Shown here: positions 26,896 through 35,992 of the stretch, piece by piece
Numbering within the stretch: the first letter of the stretch is position 1
Layout: each line of letters starts with the position of its first letter
Assembly (NCBI GenBank): GCA_039191605.1
Contig: JBCCXL010000025.1
Coordinates: 19,402 to 83,401 of the forward strand
DNA: 64,000 bases
Direction of reading: 5' to 3'
Source: JBCCXL01 sp039191605
GTDB lineage: Bacteria > Acidobacteriota > Thermoanaerobaculia > Multivoradales > JAHZIX01
Notes under the pieces: model-generated
Seen by the model: the letters and a program-made list of their open reading frames with translations, nothing else
Databases searched by the model: none
Told to the model about the DNA's origin: nothing
Made by a program: the position numbers and the translations under genes

Positions 26896-28670
26896 CCCTC
26901 TGCCTCCTCGTACATCTGATCGACGACGTCACCGAACTTGTCGTTGATGATCCGCCGCTTGATCTTCAGGGTCGGGGTGAGCTCGCCACCCTCGATGGTC
27001 CACTCCTCCGGCAGCAGGTGGAAGATGCCCACCCGCTCGTACTTCGCCAGCTTGCCGTTGACCTTGCGGATCTCGCCGTCGATCAGCTCCCGCACCCGGT
27101 CGTCGGTGGCGAGGGCGGCGTCATCGCTGCTGTCGATGCCCTGCTTCTGGGCCCAGGGCTTGAGGTTCTCGAGATCCGGAACCACCAGCGCCGAGAGGAA
27201 TTTCCGGCGGTCGCCGATGACCATCACCTGGTTGATGTAGGGGCTGCTCTTCAAGGCATTCTCGATCGGCGCCGGGGCAACGTTTTTGCCGTAGGCGTTG
27301 ACGATGATCTCCTTCTTGCGATCGGTGATGCGAAGGTAGCCCTCGTCATCGATCACGCCGATGTCGCCGGTGTGGAACCAGCCGTCGTCGTCGATGGCCT
27401 CGGCGGTGGCGTCGGGAAGGTTGTGATAGCCCTTCATGATGTTCGGGCCCTTGGCGAGGATCTCGCCGTCCTCGGCGATCTTCAGGGTGACGATGTCGAT
27501 GGCCCGCCCGACGCTGCCGAGCTTGGTGTGCCCCGGGGCGTTGACGGTGAGCACCGGAGAGGTCTCCGACAGGCCGTAGCCCTCGAAGATGCTGATGCCC
27601 GCTCCCCAGAAGAACTCTGCGACCTCCCGCGATAGCGGGGCTCCGCCGGAGCAGGCCATGCGGAAGCGGCCGCCGAGGCGGTCCCTGAGCTTGCCGAACA
27701 CCAGCTTGTCGGCGATCAGCAGCTGAATGCCCAGAAGGCCCGGGGGGGTCTTGTTCTTCAGGCGGTAGGGCAGGGTCTTGCGCCCTACGCCGACGGCCCA
27801 ATGGAAGATCTTCTGGCGCAGCGGCGGCGCCTGGGCGATGTTCTCCATCACCTTGCCGAGGATCTTCTCGTACACCCGGGGGACGGAAACGAAGACGTGG
27901 GGCCTCACCTCGCCCATGTTCTGCGCCACGTGGGCCACCGACTCGGCGTAGGCGATGGTCACCCCGCAGTAGAAGTAGATGTAGCTGACGGTGCGCTCGA
28001 AGGAGTGGGAGAGGGGCAGGAAGGAGAGGGCGGTGAAATGCGGCTCGATGCCCAGGTAGTCGAGGGAGGAGAGAGCGTTGGAGATGATGTTGTGATGGGT
28101 GAGCATCACGCCCTTGGGGTTGCCGGTGGTGCCGCTGGTGTAGATGAAGGTGGCCAGATCTTCCGGCTCTACCGCCCGGCTATTGGCCTCGAATTCCTCC
28201 GCCGTGGCCCCAGCGCCGGCCTCGATCCAGTCGTCCAGGGTCTCGACTCCTTCTTCTCCCTCGCTGTCGCCGATGAGCACCAGGCGCTCGAGGGCGGGAA
28301 GCTCCTGTACCTGGAGGCCGCGATAGCGCTCGAAGCCCTCGGCGAAGACGATCTTGGTACTCGCGTCATTGGCGATGTAGGCCGCCTGGTCCGGCGTCAG
28401 GGTGGGGTAGATGGGCACTACCACCGCGCCGAGGCTCAGGGTGGCGAAGTCGATGATGGGCCAATGGGGCCCGTTTTCGGCCATCAGACCGACGCAATCC
28501 CCCTTCTGCACTCCGGCGTCCGCAAGGGCCTTGGCCAAACGCTGTACCGAATCCACCATCTCGGCGGTGGAGATGGGGCGATATTGGCCGTCCACCTTGT
28601 GGAGCAGGCAATCGGGCTTCTGGTTCTTGGCGTTGACCAGGAACAGCTCGGGGATCGTACGAATGGCCAT
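26892..28670 (-). CDS. fadD: Long-chain fatty-acid--CoA ligase
   Basis: AMP-forming acyl-CoA synthetase that activates fatty acids for beta-oxidation. The adenylation signature YTSGTTGNPKGVMLTHHN, the EGYGLSETSPV motif, GWFHTGDIG and RITDRKKEIIVNAYGKNVAPAPIE are all present. The length (592) and the C-terminal motif match the FAA1/COG1022 type rather than E. coli FadD. It is the first gene of an operon with fadJ, whose predicted CTG start overlaps its stop codon. GGAG lies 9 nt before the ATG. Confidence 0.93.
   Translation of the reverse strand: MAIRTIPELFLVNAKNQKPDCLLHKVDGQYRPISTAEMVDSVQRLAKALADAGVQKGDCVGLMAENGPHWPIIDFATLSLGAVVVPIYPTLTPDQAAYIANDASTKIVFAEGFERYRGLQVQELPALERLVLIGDSEGEEGVETLDDWIEAGAGATAEEFEANSRAVEPEDLATFIYTSGTTGNPKGVMLTHHNIISNALSSLDYLGIEPHFTALSFLPLSHSFERTVSYIYFYCGVTIAYAESVAHVAQNMGEVRPHVFVSVPRVYEKILGKVMENIAQAPPLRQKIFHWAVGVGRKTLPYRLKNKTPPGLLGIQLLIADKLVFGKLRDRLGGRFRMACSGGAPLSREVAEFFWGAGISIFEGYGLSETSPVLTVNAPGHTKLGSVGRAIDIVTLKIAEDGEILAKGPNIMKGYHNLPDATAEAIDDDGWFHTGDIGVIDDEGYLRITDRKKEIIVNAYGKNVAPAPIENALKSSPYINQVMVIGDRRKFLSALVVPDLENLKPWAQKQGIDSSDDAALATDDRVRELIDGEIRKVNGKLAKYERVGIFHLLPEEWTIEGGELTPTLKIKRRIINDKFGDVVDQMYEEAEG
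26903..26909 (-). promoter_or_regulatory. Shine-Dalgarno for the predicted CTG start of fadJ
   Basis: GAGGAGG on the minus strand lies inside the last codons of fadD, 7 nt before the CTG at 26895. This ideal spacing, with no other start codon near, is the main support for CTG initiation. Confidence 0.6.
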
Positions 28671-28922
28671 TGAGATCGACTCCTTGCTTAATCTGGATGT
28701 CTCCGCGCCGGCCGCCGATGGGTGTCCCGGTGCACTGCTAGCGGAGGGCCTGCTCCTCGCCGTCGGAGGTGCTGTGCGGCGTTCTGCCCGAAAGATCCCG
28801 CTCGGGACTTGAGAAGGATCGCGGGAGAGAGGGGTAGAGTTTATATACTCCCGTCGTTTGCGGCATGCCGCAGTGCGACAAAGTTCCCCTGAAAGCGCCC
28901 TCGAGGCGCAGGAGATGCTCCA

Positions 28923-30902
28923 GTGGCCGATTCATCTTCCGCTCCCAACTCTCTCCCCCAGATGCGCGAGGCCCTCGATCGACTGGATCGCGAGTTCATC
29001 GAGCTACTGGCCAAGCGAATGCGCCTGGTCTCCGATGTGGCGGCCCTCAAGCGTCAGCAGCCGGATGTCCCGCTGCGGGACGAGGGCCGAGAGCGGCAGA
29101 TTTTCGAGGTGTGGGCTCAGGAAGCGCGCTCCCACGGGCTCTCTCCCTACTTTGTCGGTCGACTGTTGCGGGAGCTGCTGAATTACTCCCGCCGTGATCA
29201 AGAGCGCCACCTAGATCGCGCCGAGGCGACTTCCCAAGCGGCGTTGCGGGTGGGTTACCAGGGAGCGCCGGGGAGCTACAGCGATCTCGCCGTGGGCAAG
29301 CTCTTCGCCGCCCGCTCGGTGGATCGTCTGGAGCGGGTGGGATTCGATACTTTCCGCGAGGCGGTGGAGGCGGTGGAGAGCGGCCGCGTGGAATATTCCC
29401 TGCTGCCCATCGAGAACACCATCGTCGGCGGCATCTACGAGGTCTACGATCTGCTGGCGGATCGTTCCCTCTCCCTGGTGGGAGAGGAGGTGTGGCCGGT
29501 GGAGCACTGCCTGGTGGGGCTGCCGGGAACCCGTCCGGAAGCGCTGCGGGTGATCCGCTCCCATCCGGTGGCCCTGCAGCAATGCGAGCGCTTCCTGCGC
29601 TCCCTGGTGGGGGTGCGTCAGGAGAGCTGGTTCGATACCGCCGGGGCGGCGCAGGCGGTGGCGGAAGCCGGCGACCCGGGGCTTGCGGCGATCTCGTCCG
29701 AAGAGGCGGCCCACGCCTGGAATCTGCAGATCCTGCGCCGCGACGTGGCGGATCACCGCCGCAACCTGACCCGCTTCCTGCTCATCGGCCGCAAGGCGGA
29801 GGAGCCGGACCCGAGGCAGCCGGCCAAGACCTCGCTGCTGCTGGTGGTCGCCCATCAGCATGGCGCGCTGGCCCGCTGCCTGCGGGTCTTCGACAGCCAC
29901 GGCATCAATCTCACCAAGCTCGAGAGCCGGCCGCTGCCGGAAACTCCCTGGGCCTACCGCTTCTACATCGATCTCGAGGGGCGGGCCCAAGACCACAAAG
30001 TGGTGGAGGCCATCGCCCAGCTCAAGCCCTTCTCTACCCGGCTGGAGATCCTCGGCTCCTACACCCGCCGCGCCGGGGGCTTTGAGGACGCGCCGGTACC
30101 GGCGCCGCCCTTAGCGGTGGAGGACGAGGAAGAGTCGACCTCCGTCGCCCGCCGAGTGGTGAGCGTCGGGGACGTGGTGCTGGGGGGCGGGGCCTTCGGC
30201 CTCTGCGTCGGCGCCGCTCGGGGGGCTCGCCGCCGGGAGCTGGCCCGTCTGGCGTCGGTGGCCCGGGAATGTGGTGCCCTGGGGCTGGTGGCCGGACCGA
30301 TGAGCGGCGAGGGCTCCCTGGTGCAGCAGCTGGAGCTGGTGCAGGAGGTCACCCACGCCTATGAGCTGCTCTCGGTAGTGGCGGTGGATCGCGCCGAAGA
30401 CGTGCCGAGCATCGCGGCTCAGGCCAACGTGCTGCGAATCCCCGGGCACCAGATGGCCAGCGTCGCCCTGCTGGAGGCGGTGGGGCGCAGCGGGCGGGCG
30501 GCGCTATTGGAGCGCGGTCCTTCCGCCACGGTGGAGGATCTGCTGGCGGCGGCGGCGGTCTTCGAGGCCACCGGCAATCATCAGCTGATCCTGGTGGAGA
30601 GCGGCATTCGTACCTTCGAGACCGCCACCCGCAGCACGGTGGACGTCGGCGCGGTGGCGGTGCTGCGGCAGCGCTGTGATCTGCCGGTTTGGGTGGCCCC
30701 CGGCGCCGCCGGGGAGGCGGCCCTGATCGAGCCTCTGGCCCTCGCCGCCGCTGCTGCCGGAGCCGATGGGCTGCTGCTGGAGTGGGCTTCGGAGGAGAGC
30801 CCCGAGGCATTGGATCCCGAGCAGCCCTCTCCCTTCGAGCGCCAGCTGCCGGTGATCGCCGCCCGTCTCGCGCCGGTGCTGGCGGCCTTGGGCAAGACCT
30901 GA
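28923..30902 (+). CDS. pheA: Chorismate mutase-prephenate dehydratase-ACT protein fused to a degenerate DAHP synthase domain
   Basis: Phenylalanine-biosynthesis fusion of 659 residues. Residues 10-95 are an AroQ chorismate mutase; 108-290 prephenate dehydratase with the NLTRF catalytic motif (281-285); 302-380 an ACT domain with the ESRP phenylalanine-binding motif (334-337). Residues ~410-650 align with type I-beta DAHP synthase: LLERGPSATVEDLL, GIRTFETATR (561-570) and AGADGLLLEW are kept. The active site is lost: DPSHATG has become APGAAGE (591-598), LLKRG has become LLERG, and the metal-binding Cys and PEP-binding RGGxFKPR segments are absent. This last domain is probably regulatory or structural. 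Start is GTG, with AGGAG 9 nt upstream. Confidence 0.87.
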   Translation: MADSSSAPNSLPQMREALDRLDREFIELLAKRMRLVSDVAALKRQQPDVPLRDEGRERQIFEVWAQEARSHGLSPYFVGRLLRELLNYSRRDQERHLDRAEATSQAALRVGYQGAPGSYSDLAVGKLFAARSVDRLERVGFDTFREAVEAVESGRVEYSLLPIENTIVGGIYEVYDLLADRSLSLVGEEVWPVEHCLVGLPGTRPEALRVIRSHPVALQQCERFLRSLVGVRQESWFDTAGAAQAVAEAGDPGLAAISSEEAAHAWNLQILRRDVADHRRNLTRFLLIGRKAEEPDPRQPAKTSLLLVVAHQHGALARCLRVFDSHGINLTKLESRPLPETPWAYRFYIDLEGRAQDHKVVEAIAQLKPFSTRLEILGSYTRRAGGFEDAPVPAPPLAVEDEEESTSVARRVVSVGDVVLGGGAFGLCVGAARGARRRELARLASVARECGALGLVAGPMSGEGSLVQQLELVQEVTHAYELLSVVAVDRAEDVPSIAAQANVLRIPGHQMASVALLEAVGRSGRAALLERGPSATVEDLLAAAAVFEATGNHQLILVESGIRTFETATRSTVDVGAVAVLRQRCDLPVWVAPGAAGEAALIEPLALAAAAAGADGLLLEWASEESPEALDPEQPSPFERQLPVIAARLAPVLAALGKT

Positions 30903-30934
30903 GTCTGGCGGGTTTCCGCTCAGCTGATTCCGGC

Positions 30935-32155
30935 TCAGCTGGCGTACAGCTGGAGCTCCGACCCCACTCGATCCGCCAGGCCGCAGGCGATCTCCAGATT
31001 GGGATGGCGCACGAAGAGCCAGCCGTCGGAGAGCAGGGTCGCCTTCCAGTTGCGCCGCGGATGCCCCAGCGGCAGCAGGTCCACGCCCACCACGTGCTCG
31101 CCGATTTCCGTCAGCAGACGCTGCAGGCCCTCGACTCGGGTGATGCGCCCCTGTCCCTGGGCGCGCTTGAAGATCACCGAGGCGTTGTATTTGCGCTCCG
31201 TCGGCTGGGTCAGGCGACCGTGGCAGACCGCTTCTGCCCAGCCGACGTAGACGTCCGTGTCGCAGGTGTAGTTCATCAGATCGACGGAGCGTGCCCCCGG
31301 GGGGCGGCCACCGATCTCGCCGAATACCGCCTCGCCGCTGGAGGTGAGAAACCACTCCATATGGGTGAAGCCGGTGGAGAAGCCCAGGGCCTCGATCACC
31401 CGCTCCCCGAGGCGGTGTCCCGCCGCCAGCTCCGGCCGGTCGAGGTTGCGCAGGTTCATCGTCTGCGGGCTGATCCACTCCAGGGAGCGGCCGACGAGGA
31501 CGTTCGGGCGGTACCAAGCGATGTTGCGAAACAGGATCTCGCCGTTGGCGCAGATGGTGTCGAAGGTATATTCGCGGGCGTCGATGAACTCCTCGACGCT
31601 GACCTCCGGGACGTGGCGGATGCTGCTCAGCACCTCTTCCAGCTCGGCGTCGCTCTCCACTCGGTGGGTATCGGCGCTGCCGGCTCCGGCGATGGGCTTG
31701 ATGATCAGCGGGTAGCCGATGCGCTCCGCCGCTTCCCGCACGCCCGCGGCGCTCTGCGCCGCGGCGTGGCGGGGAGTGCGGATGCCGGCGTTGTCGAGGG
31801 CCTGCTTCATCGCCTCTTTGTCGCGGAAGAGATGGGTTTGCTGGACCCCCATGCCGGGGAGCCCGAGGGTTTCCCGCAGCCTCGCGGCGAGCATCATGCC
31901 GGGCTCCCACAGACATTCCACCCGATCCACTCCGCCCCGCGGCCGCAGCCAGTCCACCACCGCGCGGGTGACCTCCGCCTCGTTCCACAGGTTGGGTACC
32001 TGGAGATAGTCCGAGAGGGCGTGGCGGGCGGCCTGGGGGATCATCCCCGAGGGCTGGTCGCCGAGGCCGAAGACCCGGGCTCCCACCTGCGCCAGACCGC
32101 GGGTGAAGAGGTTCATCTCGGTGGGGAAGCCGGGGGAGATCATCAACACCTTCAT
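30935..32155 (-). CDS. ATP-grasp ligase, paralogue 1
   Basis: A 406-residue ATP-grasp enzyme of the amino-acid-ligase/biotin-carboxylase-like type. The pre-ATP-grasp Rossmann-like region begins KVLMISPGFPTEMN. The ATP lysine is Lys153 (GYPLIIKPIAGAGS), the adenine-binding acids are in VSVEEF (186-190), and the metal site is THMEWF (264-269) and FGEIGGRPPGA. The Asn usual in the second metal motif is Gly, as in ligases with the E-x-x-x-R-P-G motif. GGAG precedes ATG 32155 by 7 nt. The family forms acyl-phosphates and joins them to amines; the substrate is unknown. It shares strand and closest similarity with the next two ligases. Confidence 0.85.
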   Translation of the reverse strand: MKVLMISPGFPTEMNLFTRGLAQVGARVFGLGDQPSGMIPQAARHALSDYLQVPNLWNEAEVTRAVVDWLRPRGGVDRVECLWEPGMMLAARLRETLGLPGMGVQQTHLFRDKEAMKQALDNAGIRTPRHAAAQSAAGVREAAERIGYPLIIKPIAGAGSADTHRVESDAELEEVLSSIRHVPEVSVEEFIDAREYTFDTICANGEILFRNIAWYRPNVLVGRSLEWISPQTMNLRNLDRPELAAGHRLGERVIEALGFSTGFTHMEWFLTSSGEAVFGEIGGRPPGARSVDLMNYTCDTDVYVGWAEAVCHGRLTQPTERKYNASVIFKRAQGQGRITRVEGLQRLLTEIGEHVVGVDLLPLGHPRRNWKATLLSDGWLFVRHPNLEIACGLADRVGSELQLYAS

Positions 32156-32277
32156 AGCGGGCTCCGGGAGGTTGGGGACTCTAGGGGGGAGAAGGAATGT
32201 CAGAAGCACGCCGGAAAGGGGCTCGTACTTCTTGTTTCAGGCTTTGGGCTTTGGGCTGCGGGATCGAGGTGGGGGCG

Positions 32278-33549
32278 TCAGCCGAGCTCCACCTGCACCA
32301 GGCTGATCAGTCGGTGCAGGGCCTTTTCTACAACTTCGGTCTCGGGGTGGCGCAGGATCACGAAGCCTTCGCCCTCGTAGGTGCCGGTGGGGGTCTGGCC
32401 TTCCTTCGGCAGGTGCGCCTCCACCACCAGGGAGCCGAGCTCCCGCTGGGCCTGATCAAGGCCGCGGATCGCTCGCACCCGGCTGCCGCGCCCCTGGCCG
32501 CGGAGGAAGGCGGCGCCGGTGGCGTAGCGCCGCGGCGGCAGCCACAGCTGATCGAAGATCGCCAGCCGGGCCCAGGTGCTCTTGAAGGGAGCGTCGTGGG
32601 CCCAGGACAGCAGGGAGGTGATCTGGGCCCCCGGGGGACGGGCACCGACCTCGGAAACCGCTACCGAGCCGTCGCCGCGGCGGAACCACTCCATGTGGGT
32701 CATGCCGGTGCCCATGCCGAGGGCGTCGAGGGCCTGGAATGCCACCGGCCGGAAATCGTCCCAGGCGGGGTCATCGAGCTCCCGGGGGAGCAGCACGCAC
32801 CACTGGATCCATGGGGTCTCCAGCACCTCCAGGGGGGTGGGGCGGTAGTGGCAGACGGAATGCCATAGAGGCTTGCCCTGGACGCACAGGGTCTCGAAGG
32901 AGGATTCTTCCCCCCGCACCCATTCTTCCAGCAGCAGCTCCCGCCCGAGGCCCGGTCGCAGCACCTCGAAGGAGCGCCGCAGGGCGTCGTCATCCTGCAC
33001 TCGAAAGGTCGCCTTGGCGCCGGCGCCGGCGGGAGGCTTGACGATCAGTGGATAGCCCACCTCGGCGGCGAAGGCGAGGGCGGCGGAGACGTCGGTGACC
33101 AGCCGATGGCGAGCGCAGGGCACCCCCGCGGCGCGAAAAATCTCCTTCATCCGCGCTTTGTCCCGGAAGCCGCGGGCGGTCTCGGCGCTCATCCCGTCGA
33201 TGCCGAGGGTGTCGCGCACCCGGCCGAGGGGAACCTGCAGCTGCTCGAGGGTGCCGAGGAGTCGGTCGACGCCCCCCAAGACCTTGGTGAGGTAGCGCAC
33301 CGCCGAGGTCAGCTGCTGGGGATCGAGGGCCTGATCAACCCGGTAATGGGCGACCAGGCGGTGGCGCAGGGCCGCCGGCAGCTGCTCCACCGGCTGCTGG
33401 CTGACCAGGGCGAGGCGTACCCGCGGCAGCGAGGCGGCGGCCTCGATGAAGGCGTTGGTGGTGGGCAGAAAGAAGGGAGCGACGAAGACGACATTGCGAT
33501 AATCCCTGGAGGGATCCGAGCCGTCGACGGAGGGTGCGGTATGGGGCAT
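32278..33549 (-). CDS. ATP-grasp ligase, paralogue 2
   Basis: This 423-residue ATP-grasp enzyme lies 122 nt upstream of paralogue 1 and is probably co-transcribed. It has the same motif set: GYPLIVKPPAGAGAK for ATP phosphate binding, LLLEEWVRGEE, THMEWF, and VSEVGARPPGAQI. The N-terminal region (NVVFVAPFFLPTTNAF) is more diverged than those of paralogues 1 and 4. GGGAG sits 7 nt before the ATG. It is divergent from glgA across an 80-bp gap. Substrate unknown; ligation of an amino acid or similar amine is inferred from the family. Confidence 0.85.
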   Translation of the reverse strand: MPHTAPSVDGSDPSRDYRNVVFVAPFFLPTTNAFIEAAASLPRVRLALVSQQPVEQLPAALRHRLVAHYRVDQALDPQQLTSAVRYLTKVLGGVDRLLGTLEQLQVPLGRVRDTLGIDGMSAETARGFRDKARMKEIFRAAGVPCARHRLVTDVSAALAFAAEVGYPLIVKPPAGAGAKATFRVQDDDALRRSFEVLRPGLGRELLLEEWVRGEESSFETLCVQGKPLWHSVCHYRPTPLEVLETPWIQWCVLLPRELDDPAWDDFRPVAFQALDALGMGTGMTHMEWFRRGDGSVAVSEVGARPPGAQITSLLSWAHDAPFKSTWARLAIFDQLWLPPRRYATGAAFLRGQGRGSRVRAIRGLDQAQRELGSLVVEAHLPKEGQTPTGTYEGEGFVILRHPETEVVEKALHRLISLVQVELG

Positions 33550-33628
33550 GGGGAATCTCCCGGAGAGGCGGTGCGAGGGATGGCATTCCCTACGGCGTGC
33601 CGAGTATATGCGGGATAAGATCGAGAGT

Positions 33629-35086
33629 ATGAGCGCTCTGAAACTGTGTTTGCTTTCCGCCGAGATGGTTCCCTACGCCAAGACCGGTGGCCTCGCCGAC
33701 GTCACCGCCGGTCTCTCCAGGTTCCTCGCCGCCGAGGGCCACGACGTGAGGGTCTTTCTTCCCTTCTACGACGTCATCAAGTCCGCCGGCCGGGACTTCA
33801 CGCCGGTCTCCTTTCTCACCGACGTACCGGTCACCCTGGGGGGGCGCACCTTTCGCTACACGGTGCGCACCGATAGCGCCGGAGAGGGAGATGCGGGGCG
33901 CTATTTCATCGATTGCCCCGCCCTCTTCCACCGCGGGGGGATCTACACCGGAGGGCTGGACGACGCCCTGCGCTTCGCGGTGCTCACCCGCGCCACCATC
34001 GAGGCCTGCCAGCGCATGGGTTTCGCCCCGGACGTCTTCCACTGCAGCGATTGGCATACCGCCCTGCTTCCTCTCTACCTTCGGGTGCACTACGGCTGGG
34101 ATCGCCTCTTCGCCAACTCCCGGACCCTGCTGACGATCCACAATCTCGGCTATCAGGGAGTGGTCTCCACCCAGCATCTGAACGCTCTGGATCTCGCCGG
34201 CTGCGCCGACATGCTCTACCAGGAAGATCTAGAGGCCGGGCGCCTGAGCTTTCTCAAGACCGGCTTTTTGTACGCCGACTTTCTCTCCACCGTCAGCCGC
34301 ACCTACGCGCGGGAGATTCAGACGCCGGACTTCGGTTTCGGCCTCGACGGCGTGTTGCGGGCGCGCTGGGATCATCTGGTGGGCATCGTCAACGGCGTGG
34401 ACTACGGAGACTGGAATCCGGCGGAGGATCCTCACCTTCCCGCCGCCTACAGCGTCGACGACCTCAGCGGCAAGGAGCGCTGTAAGCAGTACCTGCTGGA
34501 ATCCCTGGGGCTGGACTACGACCCGAAGGTGCCGGTCTTCGGCATGGTGACCCGGCTGACTCCGCAAAAAGGGCTGGATCTTCTGCCGGGACCGGTTTCC
34601 GAGCTGCTGGGGGCTCACGACGTTCGCCTGGTGATGCTGGGCTCTGGGGAGCCCCGCTACGAGGCGATGCTGGCGGACTTCCAGCGCCGCTTTCCTAAAA
34701 AAGCCTGCTTCTTCCGCGGCTATAGCGAGCCCTTGGCCCATCTGGTGGAGGCGGGGAGCGATTTCTTCTTGATGCCCTCCCGTTATGAGCCCTGCGGCCT
34801 GAATCAGATGTACAGCCTGCGCTACGGCACGGTGCCCATCGTGCGAAAGACCGGAGGACTAGCGGATACGGTGCAGCTCTTCGATCGCCAGCAGGGAGAG
34901 GGCACCGGCATCGTCTTCGACCACTTCGACGCCGACGCCCTGCGCTGGGCGCTGCTCTTCGCCCTCGATCTCTGGCGCCAGCCGGAGGCGCTGGAACAGG
35001 CGCGCCGCAACGCGATGAATCAGGACTATTCATGGCAATCCCAGGGACCTCAATACGTCGAGCTCTACCGCCGCCTGGTCGGCTGA
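33629..35086 (+). CDS. glgA: Glycogen synthase (ADP-glucose type, GT5)
   Basis: Elongates alpha-1,4-glucan from ADP-glucose. The signature KTGGLADV (Lys18) lies in the N-terminal Rossmann fold, with HCSDWHTALLP, MVTRLTPQKGLDLL and the C-terminal EPCGLNQMYSLRYGTVPIVRKTGGLADTV. Length of 485 is normal. The ATG at 33629 starts where the family starts; ATG 33608 is possible. No other glycogen genes are in the window. It separates the two ligases on its left from the remaining ones on its right. Confidence 0.95.
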   Translation: MSALKLCLLSAEMVPYAKTGGLADVTAGLSRFLAAEGHDVRVFLPFYDVIKSAGRDFTPVSFLTDVPVTLGGRTFRYTVRTDSAGEGDAGRYFIDCPALFHRGGIYTGGLDDALRFAVLTRATIEACQRMGFAPDVFHCSDWHTALLPLYLRVHYGWDRLFANSRTLLTIHNLGYQGVVSTQHLNALDLAGCADMLYQEDLEAGRLSFLKTGFLYADFLSTVSRTYAREIQTPDFGFGLDGVLRARWDHLVGIVNGVDYGDWNPAEDPHLPAAYSVDDLSGKERCKQYLLESLGLDYDPKVPVFGMVTRLTPQKGLDLLPGPVSELLGAHDVRLVMLGSGEPRYEAMLADFQRRFPKKACFFRGYSEPLAHLVEAGSDFFLMPSRYEPCGLNQMYSLRYGTVPIVRKTGGLADTVQLFDRQQGEGTGIVFDHFDADALRWALLFALDLWRQPEALEQARRNAMNQDYSWQSQGPQYVELYRRLVG

Positions 35087-35095
35087 GGCTGCCGG

Positions 35096-35605
35096 TTGCA
35101 GATCTACCTGCCGATCTTCGAGACCCTGGACGTCGCTGAGCTGCGCTGGATGGTGGCTGGCGGCTGGGCGGTTTCTCTTCACGGGGCTCCACGAATGACC
35201 GTGGATCTAGATCTCGTCGTGGACCTCGAACCGCCGGCAGGGCAGGAGCTATTGGAGGCGTTTCGTCGTCTCGGCCTGGTTCCCCAGCTGCCGGTCCCGC
35301 CCCAAAACCTGCTGGATGCCAGTCTCCGGCGCCGTTGGCAAGAGGAGCGAGGGCTGCGGGCTTTCTCCTGGTACGATGCCGCCAACCCCCTGAGGATTGT
35401 CGATTTAGTGCTGGCCCTACCGGCGCCCTTCGAAGACTTGTGGCAGCGGCGAGCGATGTTTTCGGTGCGAGGTCGCCGGATTGCCGCGGTGAGCCGCAAA
35501 GATCTCGTCGCGATGAAAGAGCAGGCCTCTCGACCGCGAGATCTCGAGGACCTTCGTCGCTTGATGCAATCGAGGGACGATGAACCCGGTGGGCAGCGAT
35601 CTTAG
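35096..35605 (+). CDS. Nucleotidyltransferase-fold protein, AbiEii/MNT-like
   Basis: This 169-residue protein carries the minimal nucleotidyltransferase motif G-G-W-A-V-S-L-H-G followed by TVDLDLVVD, where the two Asp residues bind metal. This resembles AbiEii/MNT toxin-type transferases that modify RNA or proteins. The TTG start has GAGG 7 nt upstream and lies 9 nt after glgA. The next gene encodes a small acidic protein that could be its partner. A toxin-antitoxin role is inference; a housekeeping transferase is the alternative. Confidence 0.65.
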   Translation: MQIYLPIFETLDVAELRWMVAGGWAVSLHGAPRMTVDLDLVVDLEPPAGQELLEAFRRLGLVPQLPVPPQNLLDASLRRRWQEERGLRAFSWYDAANPLRIVDLVLALPAPFEDLWQRRAMFSVRGRRIAAVSRKDLVAMKEQASRPRDLEDLRRLMQSRDDEPGGQRS

Positions 35606-35650
35606 GCCAGGGTATGCAAGCCAGGATAGGTAGGCCATGGAGATGGAGTC

Positions 35651-35992
35651 GTGACTGAGGTGAAAGATCAACAGCCGAATGCCGAGGGGGGCGAAGACCC
35701 GCTGGCGGACGCTCCGTGGACGCCGGAGGCTTCGGAGAAAGAGCAGCTGCGGCGCATCGCCGGAGCCAGCGTTGAGGAGCGAGTCGCGTGGGTAGAGGAC
35801 ATGCTCCTCCTGGCCTTCGAGATGGGCTGGGCCCAGCCGGTGCGGCCGGTGGATGCCGAGACCTGGGAGCGCTGGCGGGAGCACGGGCGGCCTCCCGGGG
35901 ATTGGCGTACGGCCCACGACCCGTGGCCAAGCGCAGACCACCAAGACCACTATCAGGCAGCGCCGAGTCGAGTTGAGGAGGACGGCCGATGA
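35651..35992 (+). CDS. Small acidic protein, possible partner of the nucleotidyltransferase
   Basis: A 113-residue cytoplasmic protein of unknown family. The centre, ASVEERVAWVEDMLLLAFEMG, is an amphipathic helix pair resembling short proteins often found beside AbiEii-like transferases (impression from memory). The last 45 residues are Trp/Pro-rich and probably disordered. Start is GTG with GGAG upstream. Its stop overlaps the start of the transglycosylase gene by 4 nt, so the three genes downstream of glgA form one transcription unit. Confidence 0.55.
   Translation: MTEVKDQQPNAEGGEDPLADAPWTPEASEKEQLRRIAGASVEERVAWVEDMLLLAFEMGWAQPVRPVDAETWERWREHGRPPGDWRTAHDPWPSADHQDHYQAAPSRVEEDGR

Noticed and set aside
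30504..32380. Long open frames of 494 codons (minus) and 563 codons (plus) over the pheA/ATP-grasp region
   Set aside because: Arg/Gly/Pro-rich translations typical of GC-rich shadow frames; the real genes on other frames have clear family motifs.
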